Assembly (NCBI GenBank): GCA_000432155.1
Contig: FR888497.1
Coordinates: 181,839-219,223 of the forward strand
Reading direction: 5' to 3'
Length of the DNA: 37,385 nt
From: Eubacterium sp. CAG:274
Lineage (GTDB): Bacteria; Bacillota; Clostridia; Lachnospirales; CAG-274
The notes beneath the pieces are model-generated. The model did no database searches. It had not been told where the DNA came from and saw only the letters and a program-made list of their open reading frames with translations. The translations under genes and the position numbers were made by a program. Below, one piece after another: positions 23,128-27,967 of the stretch (positions are counted from its first letter, which is position 1; each line of letters begins with the position of its first letter).

Positions 23128-23321
23128 TCATTTAATAATTCAGGTTCGTTCGTCTTGTAAGGGCCATAATTTGCACAGATTTCAGGAATGTCTTCTAAAG
23201 CAATCTCTAAATCTGCACCATCCAGCATTAACATTAATTTCGGCATATCATAAGAAAAATCATTACGTTTATAATTTCCGTTAATAAGAGCTTCCATCAT
23301 ATTTTTTATTTTATTTTTCAT
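23103..23321 (-). CDS. Immunity-like protein with replaced C-terminus
   Basis: A 72-residue acidic helical protein beginning MKNKIKNMMEALINGNYKRND and containing LEIALEDIPEICANYGPY. The style matches small immunity proteins of toxin loci, but I cannot name a family. The last residues (DRGNLHQR) are encoded by DNA that in another frame reads as the toxin remnant 23029-23127, so the original C-terminus was probably lost when two cassettes were joined. Its start overlaps another toxin-like tail (23311-23370). Confidence 0.55.
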   Translation of the reverse strand: MKNKIKNMMEALINGNYKRNDFSYDMPKLMLMLDGADLEIALEDIPEICANYGPYKTNEPELLNDRGNLHQR

Positions 23322-23370
23322 ATAATTTCCAACTTCCTTTTGAATTTTTACGAATTACAAGTGCTTTTAG
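23311..23370 (-). pseudogene. Short toxin-like C-terminal remnant
   Basis: A 19-codon open stretch ending in TAA that overlaps the ATG of the downstream gene by 11 nt. It reads LKALVIRKNSKGSWKLYEK, a basic, aromatic ending of the sort seen at the C-terminus of secreted nuclease toxins. It begins exactly at the 3' end of the previous immunity-like gene. Short, so chance cannot be excluded. Confidence 0.42.
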
Positions 23371-23585
23371 TCAACTATAATATCTGGTAATCCCTTAGAT
23401 GTTCTAGGTATTGTACCATACAACTCTATTGTGTAATCAAAATCATCATCAATACACTTCTGCAATACCTTACAATATTCTTCACTTGCTTCTATATCTT
23501 CCATTACAGCACCGAAAGAAGCTTCTGGAAAATAACCAAATTTATCAAAAAATTTACTGCGCATACTTTCACATATCTTTAACAT
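23367..23585 (-). CDS. Small immunity-like protein, function unknown
   Basis: A 72-residue acidic protein (MLKICESMRSKFFDKFGYFP..., ending GLPDIIVD) with a GAGAGG-type ribosome site. No family recognised. It lies in the same orientation as the other island genes, and an open start-less stretch (23621-23728) ends 36 nt before its ATG. Role as an orphan immunity protein is inferred from the neighbourhood only. Confidence 0.5.
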   Translation of the reverse strand: MLKICESMRSKFFDKFGYFPEASFGAVMEDIEASEEYCKVLQKCIDDDFDYTIELYGTIPRTSKGLPDIIVD

Positions 23586-23620
23586 TTATAAAACTCCTCT
23601 CAATATTTCTTCGAAATAAT

Positions 23621-23728
23621 TTATCTGCCTTTAGCCATGGGCAAATCTTCGTCGCTATCGTCATAATCAATTCTAAGTTTATAATGCTTACATTTCTCAT
23701 ATTTAAGTTGAATGTTTAAAGGTGTTTT
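23621..23728 (-). pseudogene. Possible toxin C-terminal remnant
   Basis: A 35-codon start-less open stretch on the minus strand; its end reads HYKLRIDYDDSDEDLPMAKGR before TAA. Composition is protein-like (alternating Tyr/Lys/Asp). It precedes the immunity-like gene 23367-23585 as the other remnants precede theirs. No family recognised. Confidence 0.33.
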
Positions 23729-23766
23729 TCAGAGTAAAGCTTGCAAGTCGTTGATATTTAAAACCG

Positions 23767-23913
23767 TTAAACTTCTTGGTTCTTTATGCCTCTGCTTTCT
23801 TTAATTTCTTTTTCTAATTCTGCAATCGCCTTTTTTAATTCTTCATCTGACATATTTTTAATGTATTCAGGGATTTCTAATTTATCATTTTGAACATATC
23901 CAGATGGTAACAT
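23767..23913 (-). CDS. 48-residue helical protein
   Basis: Small ORF with a perfect AAGGAGG ribosome site 8 nt before ATG. The protein begins MLPSGYVQNDKLEIPEYI and then forms one charged helix (MSDEELKKAIAELEKEIKES). The good ribosome site, codon use and soluble amphipathic helix argue that it is real. It is not one of the three paralogues further right. Function unknown; it could be an immunity or accessory protein of the cassette array. Confidence 0.6.
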   Translation of the reverse strand: MLPSGYVQNDKLEIPEYIKNMSDEELKKAIAELEKEIKESRGIKNQEV

Positions 23914-23970
23914 ATCAATTTACCTCCTTAATAACTAAGCTATACGCAACTTTTAACTTAATCAAAGTCT

Positions 23971-24051
23971 TTATCTGAATCTCTGTGTTACAGTTTCATC
24001 TATTATACTCATCACTATTTTACTGTTGTCGCCATCAAACCACTTATTCAT
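23971..24051 (-). CDS. 26-residue ORF, probably a gene relic
   Basis: ATG-initiated ORF reading MNKWFDGDNSKIVMSIIDE and ending TVTQRFR. No Shine-Dalgarno sequence is visible and it follows the terminator-like element at 24077-24112. It may be the N-terminal relic of a longer gene. Weak support. Confidence 0.2.
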   Translation of the reverse strand: MNKWFDGDNSKIVMSIIDETVTQRFR

Positions 24052-24076
24052 ATTTTATAATTTATATGTAAATTTT

Positions 24077-24112
24077 GCATAAAAGGCAATCTGAATTTAA
24101 TCAAAAGTGCCT
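24077..24112 (-). terminator. Island terminator-like element, copy 2
   Basis: AGGCA and TGCCT pair on the minus strand, followed by TTTTATGC. Shares the CACTTTTGATTAAATTC core with copies 1 and 3. Lies directly after the gene 24112-24441. Confidence 0.5.
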
Positions 24113-24441
24113 CATTTATAATTATTTAGATTAATATTTTTTAAAAATTCTTCTAAAGTATATATTTTCTTTTCAAACTCAAACTCTATTACAGGTAGTT
24201 TAAATTTGCCGATTTTTAAGACTTCTTGTAAAGCTATTGGATTTGCAATATAAAACCATTTATAAAATCTATGGTTATATGGCATAGCATAAGTAACCAC
24301 ACTCATAATATCTTTTGGTAAATCTATTTCATTTACTAAAGAACCTTCATCGTCTACTTCTTGAAAGAAAATTCTAAGCTCATCAATATCTGTATCCATA
24401 TACTTATCCATATAAATATCTTTAGTATTTAGTTTGACCAT
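24112..24441 (-). CDS. Immunity-like protein, function unknown
   Basis: A 109-residue acidic protein with an Asp/Glu-rich N-terminus (DTDIDELRIFFQEVDDEG) and aromatic centre (MPYNHRFYKWFYIANP). I recognise no domain. AAAGGAGAAT precedes the ATG. The start overlaps the end of a start-less open stretch (24429-24584) ending ELIWSN. Size, acidity and position fit an immunity protein; this is inference. Confidence 0.55.
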   Translation of the reverse strand: MVKLNTKDIYMDKYMDTDIDELRIFFQEVDDEGSLVNEIDLPKDIMSVVTYAMPYNHRFYKWFYIANPIALQEVLKIGKFKLPVIEFEFEKKIYTLEEFLKNINLNNYK

Positions 24442-24584
24442 ATTAATTCATTCTCCTTTGGTTCGTAACCAATACCATTGTTACATTCTTTTAATTCAGG
24501 CTTTTTATTATAGTTTGTGTGTTTTCTACTTATTAAAATACAATTTGTCGGGCGATAAAAATGAAAGTTTAAAAATTTCTTAAT
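24429..24584 (-). pseudogene. Possible toxin C-terminal remnant
   Basis: A 51-codon start-less open stretch; its last part reads ECNNGIGYEPKENELIWSN and overlaps the next gene's ATG by 13 nt. Its overlap with an immunity-like start codon parallels the remnants at 23029 and 23311. The upstream half is AT-rich and less convincing. Confidence 0.33.
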
Positions 24585-24619
24585 TTACTAACTTATTTTT
24601 AAATTTGTCAGTAAATTTT

Positions 24620-24660
24620 AAATCAAAAAGCACTATTGCGAGTTTAATCAAAAGTGTTTA
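24620..24660 (-). terminator. Island terminator-like element, copy 3
   Basis: Minus strand ACACTTTTGATTAAACTC then AGTGCTTTTTG: a 7-nt stem with one mismatch followed by T residues. It starts right after the stop of the first 49-residue paralogue and closely matches copies 1 and 2. Confidence 0.5.
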
Positions 24661-24810
24661 TTATGATATATCTTTCTTCATTTGTTCTAAATATCGTTTA
24701 TAACTTTCTTGTGCTTCCGGTGGTGCATCTTCTTTTAATCTTGGAACAAGGTTTTTATCTCTATACCACCAATCTTTATTACTCATCCAGTAATGTTCTA
24801 ATATTCTCAT
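24661..24810 (-). CDS. 49-residue paralogue 1 (WMSN/EAQESYK family)
   Basis: A 49-residue protein beginning MRILEHYWMSNKDWWY, then a variable linker and the conserved end DAPPEAQESYKRYLEQ followed by MKKDIS. AAGGAAAT precedes the ATG. Paralogues 2 (25668-25814) and 3 (26371-26520) share the same start and end motifs, so the ORF is under selection. Soluble, Trp-rich at the N-terminus, helical at the C-terminus. Each copy follows an immunity-like gene. Function unknown. Confidence 0.75.
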   Translation of the reverse strand: MRILEHYWMSNKDWWYRDKNLVPRLKEDAPPEAQESYKRYLEQMKKDIS

Positions 24811-24876
24811 TTAATCATTTCCTTAGTTTTTTTATTAGATTTTATTAAATAGCTGTAAATTCTTGTTTTAAACCTT

Positions 24877-24951
24877 TCACTTCACATTATTATATTTTTC
24901 AAGAGTTTTATAACCATATTTATATAAAATATAATTATAATCTTGTTCCAT
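24877..24951 (-). other. Out-of-frame 24-codon extension of the preceding gene
   Basis: An ATG ORF reading MEQDYNYILYKYGYKTLEKY and ending NNVK overlaps the last 17 nt of the gene 24935-25210 in another frame. Its protein-like composition suggests that a one-base change truncated that gene and that this was its natural C-terminus. It could also be a chance ORF. Confidence 0.3.
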
Positions 24952-25210
24952 CAGGCAATATATAATCTTCTAACCAAGCTTCGCCTGTTTCCATGTTGAC
25001 CTTAGCCGTTACAAATACAGTCCAACCTCTTAAATTTTCTTTTAAGTCTGGTCTTGTATCTGTGCTTTCAAACATATAATGAAGTGTAAATATACCATCA
25101 TTTATACCTCTTGATACAGGACTATGCTTATGTTCTTTTAAAAACTCTTTATCAAATACTTCTGCAATCTGTCTTAAAGCCAAAATTATTGCTTTTGGTT
25201 CAGTAACCAT
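24935..25210 (-). CDS. Immunity-like protein, perhaps frameshifted at its end
   Basis: A 91-residue protein: helical N-terminus (EPKAIILALRQIAEVFDKEF), then strands (GIFTLHYMFES, WTVFVTAKVNMETGEAWLEDY) ending at PDGTRL. No family recognised. The TAA of a short upstream frame abuts its ATG (TAAATG). A coding-like continuation in another frame (24877-24951) suggests loss of about 20 C-terminal residues. Confidence 0.55.
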   Translation of the reverse strand: MVTEPKAIILALRQIAEVFDKEFLKEHKHSPVSRGINDGIFTLHYMFESTDTRPDLKENLRGWTVFVTAKVNMETGEAWLEDYILPDGTRL

Positions 25211-25405
25211 TTAATCACTCCATACTTCTTTATAAAAAATCTTTTACTCTGTTTAATATATTATGTATATTCTACAATTGACCGTTAATTGTGTGAATTC
25301 TACTTTTACATAGCATCAGGGAACGCATAACACATTTGGTGTTACTATTTTTAATTGATTTTTGGAAATATGCTTACTTACAACTTATTTTCTCTATTTA
25401 AGTAT

Positions 25406-25439
25406 AAAAAAACCACCTTACTTTTTAGATTTAAGGTGG
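25406..25439 (-). terminator. Strong terminator of the antisense RNA
   Basis: CCACCTTA and TAAGGTGG form a perfect 8-bp stem on the minus strand, followed by seven T. No minus-strand gene ends nearby; the only upstream promoter facing it is the one at 25586-25614, which defines an antisense RNA. Confidence 0.85.
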
Positions 25440-25460
25440 AAAAATAAAAATATTTTTTTC

Positions 25461-25489
25461 TTGATACAACTATATCTATTATATAGTAT
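25461..25489 (+). promoter_or_regulatory. Promoter of the 29-residue peptide mRNA
   Basis: TTGATA and TAGTAT with a 17-nt spacer on the plus strand; predicted start near 25496, only a few bases before the peptide ATG. Confidence 0.6.
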
Positions 25490-25502
25490 ATGATGTACAA
25501 AA

Positions 25503-25592
25503 ATGATAGAAAAAACAACAAGCTTAGTAAACTTAATAATTGTTATAATTACTCTTATATCAACAATTATTATTTACAGATTACTATTATAA
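25503..25592 (+). CDS. 29-residue hydrophobic peptide (candidate type I toxin)
   Basis: ORF reading MIEKTTSLVNLIIVIITL followed by ISTIIIYRLLL: a charged N-terminus, one membrane helix (about residues 8-25) and a basic C-terminal residue. Opposite in strand to all neighbours, with its own promoter and terminator, and covered by a convergent antisense RNA. The Shine-Dalgarno sequence is poor and the leader very short, as in some type I toxins where translation is restricted. AT-rich DNA can make such ORFs by chance, so expression needs proof. Confidence 0.5.
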   Translation: MIEKTTSLVNLIIVIITLISTIIIYRLLL

Positions 25593-25614
25593 CTCAATTA
25601 TAGAATATTTGCAA
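25586..25614 (-). promoter_or_regulatory. Antisense promoter
   Basis: TTGCAA and a perfect TATAAT with exactly 17 nt between them on the minus strand; it lies over the end of the peptide ORF and its terminator and drives RNA back across the ORF. Confidence 0.7.
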
Positions 25615-25633
25615 TTATTATAGTTGATTTTTT
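25595..25633 (+). terminator. Terminator of the peptide mRNA
   Basis: CAATTATA and TATAGTTG (8 bp, one G-U pair) followed by A and six T, starting 3 nt after the peptide stop codon. Confidence 0.65.
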
Positions 25634-25667
25634 ATATAAAATATTTCTAATGTGAAAATCTTTTTTA

Positions 25668-25814
25668 TTATATATCCCTCTTCATCTGTTCTAAATATCG
25701 TTTATAACTTTCTTGTGCTTCTGGTGGTGCATCAGGTTTGATTCTCATATCAAGGTTTTTATCCAAATACCACCAATCTTTATTACTCATCCAGTAATGT
25801 TCTAATATTCTCAT
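25668..25814 (-). CDS. 48-residue paralogue 2 (WMSN/EAQESYK family)
   Basis: Nearly identical to paralogue 1: MRILEHYWMSNKDWWY, a changed linker (LDKNLDMRIKP) and DAPPEAQESYKRYLEQ, ending MKRDI one residue shorter. AAGGAGATGATTTG precedes the ATG. The first 16 and the last 20 residues are conserved while the linker varies, which suggests recent duplication followed by divergence in the middle. Confidence 0.75.
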   Translation of the reverse strand: MRILEHYWMSNKDWWYLDKNLDMRIKPDAPPEAQESYKRYLEQMKRDI

Positions 25815-25942
25815 CAAATCATCTCCTTAAATAATTCAATAACTTAGGATTTAACATACTTAAACTTGTGAATTACAATTTACAAGTTAAGATAGGGTTA
25901 TTAAAAGTTGAAAAACATATTATTTTTTAGATTTTATCATTT

Positions 25943-26320
25943 TTAATCTTCATCGTCTGAATCTACTACATCATACATTTCTACTTTTGAAAGAATATAG
26001 TCAACATCTGCTTGCATTTGTTTATGTTCTTCTTCTGATAAGTCATCATCATATACACCGTCTAAAAATCTAGGAATGTGATGACACAACTGGTTATGCA
26101 CTCTCTTTTCAAGTATATTATGTCTTATCTCATATTCCCCTATGGTAATTATCCATATTGCTAGAGAGGTGCTATCTTTAATCAACAAATCATCATCTTC
26201 ATCTGCCATCCAGTTAGTAATCTTCTCAGCTGTTTCACAACCTTTTCTCCCTAAAAGATTAAAGCAACCTATTACACCATCTTTATAATCTTGATATGTT
26301 AATTCAGGGTCTACACGCAT
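25943..26320 (-). CDS. Helical immunity-like protein
   Basis: A 125-residue acidic all-helical protein: DYKDGVIGCFNLLGRKG, then LAIWIITIGEYEIRHNILE and HNQLCHHIPRFLDGVYDDDL, ending with an Asp-rich tail. It resembles small helical immunity proteins of polymorphic toxin systems, but I cannot assign a numbered Imm family. Its upstream neighbour is paralogue 3 and its downstream neighbour paralogue 2. Confidence 0.6.
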   Translation of the reverse strand: MRVDPELTYQDYKDGVIGCFNLLGRKGCETAEKITNWMADEDDDLLIKDSTSLAIWIITIGEYEIRHNILEKRVHNQLCHHIPRFLDGVYDDDLSEEEHKQMQADVDYILSKVEMYDVVDSDDED

Positions 26321-26370
26321 ATTACACCCATTCCCTTCTCTTAAAAACTTGTTAATTATTAAAAATCGTT

Positions 26371-26520
26371 TTATGATATATCTCTTTTTTTCTGTTCTAA
26401 ATAATGTTTATAACTTTCCTGTGCCTCTTTTGGGGCATCAGCTTTAATCGTAAATGTTCCGTTTTCTCTTTGAATTATCCAATCATCATTTGACATCCAA
26501 AATAAGTCCAACTTCCTCAT
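26371..26520 (-). CDS. 49-residue paralogue 3 (WMSN/EAQESYK family)
   Basis: Diverged member: MRKLDLFWMSNDDWIIQ, a longer linker containing NGTFTIKA, then DAPKEAQESYKHYLEQ and KKRDIS. GGGGG precedes the ATG. Conservation of WMSN-DW and DAP-EAQESYK across copies, with linker differences, marks a protein family rather than DNA duplication alone. Confidence 0.75.
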   Translation of the reverse strand: MRKLDLFWMSNDDWIIQRENGTFTIKADAPKEAQESYKHYLEQKKRDIS

Positions 26521-26598
26521 AATATCCCCCTTTTCTTGCCTTTATCTATAGTAGAATAAAGTATTTCGCCATAAACTATTTTATAATATAAAAACAGA

Positions 26599-26627
26599 TT
26601 TACATTTTTCTCTATATGTGGTACTAT
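26599..26627 (+). promoter_or_regulatory. Promoter of the 37-residue peptide unit
   Basis: TTTACA and TACTAT with a 17-nt spacer on the plus strand. The downstream segment GTATATGAGGTGTAAAAATGATA resembles in layout the region after the promoter at 25461-25489, suggesting that the two peptide units share an origin. Confidence 0.55.
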
Positions 26628-26649
26628 GTATATGAGGTGTAAAAATGAT

Positions 26650-26655
26650 ATTATA
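26650..26655 (-). promoter_or_regulatory. Extended -10 facing paralogue 3
   Basis: TGTTATAAT on the minus strand (-10 at 26650-26655), with no good -35. It may drive paralogue 3 and the following immunity-like gene, overlapping the leader of the divergent peptide unit. Confidence 0.35.
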
Positions 26656-26708
26656 ACAAAGTTCAATAATTATGTATTGCACAAATATAATAATATCATA
26701 TAGTAGAT

Positions 26709-26822
26709 ATGAAAAAGCAAATTATTCAACTTATTATAAGTATAATTAGATTAATATGGTCAATAGCTATGTTAATCTTCATAGTGATGTTATTTAAAGA
26801 TATTATAACTGGGTTATTATAA
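26709..26822 (+). CDS. 37-residue hydrophobic peptide
   Basis: ORF reading MKKQIIQLIISIIRLIWSIA followed by MLIFIVMLFKDIITGLL: basic start, long hydrophobic helix. No Shine-Dalgarno sequence at its ATG; a good GAGGTG upstream instead faces a 3-codon ORF (ATG ATA TTA stop). Its terminator overlaps its last codons. It resembles a second type I toxin-like or small membrane peptide unit, but no antisense RNA with a clear terminator is visible. Confidence 0.4.
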   Translation: MKKQIIQLIISIIRLIWSIAMLIFIVMLFKDIITGLL

Positions 26823-26836
26823 TAAACCTAGTTTTT
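26807..26836 (+). terminator. Terminator of the 37-residue peptide unit
   Basis: AACTGGGTT and AACCTAGTT form a 9-bp stem with one G-U pair around a 9-nt loop, followed by TTTT. It overlaps the end of the peptide ORF on the plus strand. Confidence 0.75.
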
Positions 26837-27186
26837 TACTGTATTTTTTCTCCATATACATAGCATACATCAGAATCTATAGTAATTTTATTATTCCAAA
26901 CAGTATTACTATGAATATTTGGGTTAATATCCCACGAAACACAATGATTATCGTCTATATATACTCTACGAAATTTACTTAAATCCGCAAGATTTTCAAA
27001 TACTGTGTCCTGTTTTATAAGTGGAGCAACATTATACAGCCTTTTTTCGCCGTTATCAAACTCTAAAGTAAGGGTATAATCATCATTAGCAACAACAGAC
27101 ACTATCGTTCTTCTTCCCTTTGAAAAATATTCTGCCATTTTAATATTAAAGCCTTTTGATAAATAATACTCAATATTTTTACCCAT
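26836..27186 (-). CDS. DUF2442-domain protein
   Basis: A 116-residue protein whose central part (about residues 27-100) matches the DUF2442 pattern: VVANDDYTLTLEFDNGEKRLYNV, then FENLADLSKFRRVYID and CVSWDINPNIH. DUF2442 proteins are small, of unknown function, and often sit in toxin-antitoxin or mobile regions. It is the rightmost immunity-style gene of the array; its link to the array is by position. Confidence 0.75.
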   Translation of the reverse strand: MGKNIEYYLSKGFNIKMAEYFSKGRRTIVSVVANDDYTLTLEFDNGEKRLYNVAPLIKQDTVFENLADLSKFRRVYIDDNHCVSWDINPNIHSNTVWNNKITIDSDVCYVYGEKIQ

Positions 27187-27215
27187 TAATTATACCCTAT
27201 TACATACTTTACAAC

Positions 27216-27374
27216 CTACTTTTTCTTTCTTGCCAAATACACTAAGCAACCCAAAGCTATGGCACAAGCTGCTACAGAAGCCAAGCCCAAAGTTGTTATA
27301 CCATTTATAATCAAAGTCATAACATTCAAAATTAAAAGTACCACTAAAAATCCTACACTAAATCCCTTATCCAT
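27216..27374 (-). CDS. 52-residue two-helix membrane protein
   Basis: Small ORF with AAGGAG 7 nt before ATG. It begins MDKGFSVGFLVVLLILNV, continues with a second helix (GLASVAACAIALGCLVYL) and ends in a basic tail ARKKK. Two membrane segments separated by a short NG turn; no family recognised. Good ribosome site and charge pattern support a real gene. Confidence 0.6.
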   Translation of the reverse strand: MDKGFSVGFLVVLLILNVMTLIINGITTLGLASVAACAIALGCLVYLARKKK

Positions 27375-27439
27375 TGTTTTCTCCTTATCATTCTTATTAT
27401 TTCTTCTATTATATTATAAACGGGAAGTATTATCAATCT

Positions 27440-27685
27440 TTATTTTCTTAAATCCCTGCCTATAAAATTTATTTCCCTGTTAGGTATATCTACTGTTATA
27501 TTATCCCATTGGAGGTATTGATTTCTACTAAAGGTTTTTGCCACATAGTCTATGAAATCTTGGGCTGTATTATATATTTCCTCTTTATACTTTATTACAT
27601 CATAGTTTTTGGTCATAACTATCCAAAAGCCATAGTATTTGCCACAATCAAGTTGTCCCCATTGGCACAGTAAAATAATATCCAT
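27440..27685 (-). CDS. Hypothetical 81-residue protein
   Basis: Preceded by AAAGGAGGAATT, a strong ribosome site. The sequence (MDIILLCQWGQLDCGKYYGF..., with YNTAQDFIDYVAKTF and DIPNREINFIGRDLRK) is mixed alpha/beta with no recognised family. It lies between the small membrane protein and the repeat cluster, about 270 nt from the primase gene, and may belong to the same element. Confidence 0.55.
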   Translation of the reverse strand: MDIILLCQWGQLDCGKYYGFWIVMTKNYDVIKYKEEIYNTAQDFIDYVAKTFSRNQYLQWDNITVDIPNREINFIGRDLRK

Positions 27686-27703
27686 AATTCCTCCTTTCTA
27701 AAG

Positions 27704-27967
27704 TGTAACATGTATTTATTTTATTTCATGTTACAGTGTAACCCCAGTAATTAAGCCACTTTGGAGGCTATATAACATGTAACATCTAATGTTTTTTAAT
27801 ACACATTACTTTTTTAATATATCATCGTTTTTGATAATGATATAAAAAATATATAGGGTATATGTAATATTTTATGTTTAGATGTTACAATCTCTTGAAA
27901 GTATAGTATTTACTGGTGTTTTAGCGTAACATGTAGTGTAACATGTAACATCTAAAAAGGTGTTACA
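27704..27967. repeat. Iteron-like cluster of TGTAACAT repeats
   Basis: TGTAACAT occurs on either strand at 27704, 27728 (inverted), 27778, 27882 (inverted), 27937 and 27944, with near copies at 27737, 27925 and 27961. The longer unit TGTAACATCTAA appears at 27778 and 27944 and inverted at 27878. Between them is a very AT-rich segment with a perfect hairpin (27818-27844). Repeats plus an AT-rich region beside a primase gene resemble a replication origin or an operator array. Confidence 0.6.

Larger units (their letters stand above)
25406..25579 (-). ncRNA. Predicted antisense RNA to the 29-residue peptide gene
   Basis: Defined by a near-consensus promoter (25586-25614) with start near 25579 and the terminator at 25406-25439, giving about 174 nt. 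It is complementary to nearly all of the peptide ORF (25503-25592), its start region and its promoter. No protein-coding frame with a ribosome site is seen in it. The arrangement is that of an antitoxin RNA in type I systems. Confidence 0.55.

Noticed and set aside
23411..23719. 102-codon plus-strand ORF in the island
   Set aside because: Overlaps two minus-strand coding-like units, is Leu/Ile/His-rich as expected of an antisense frame, and has no ribosome site.
25261..25360. AACAC/GTGTT hairpin as a further terminator or att site
   Set aside because: Only five base pairs, weak T-tract, and no matching sequence at another island border.
26650..26655. Antisense antitoxin RNA for the 37-residue peptide
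   Set aside because: The minus-strand -10 lies upstream of the peptide ORF and points away from it, so it overlaps at most the 5' leader; it looks more like a promoter for the downstream minus-strand genes.
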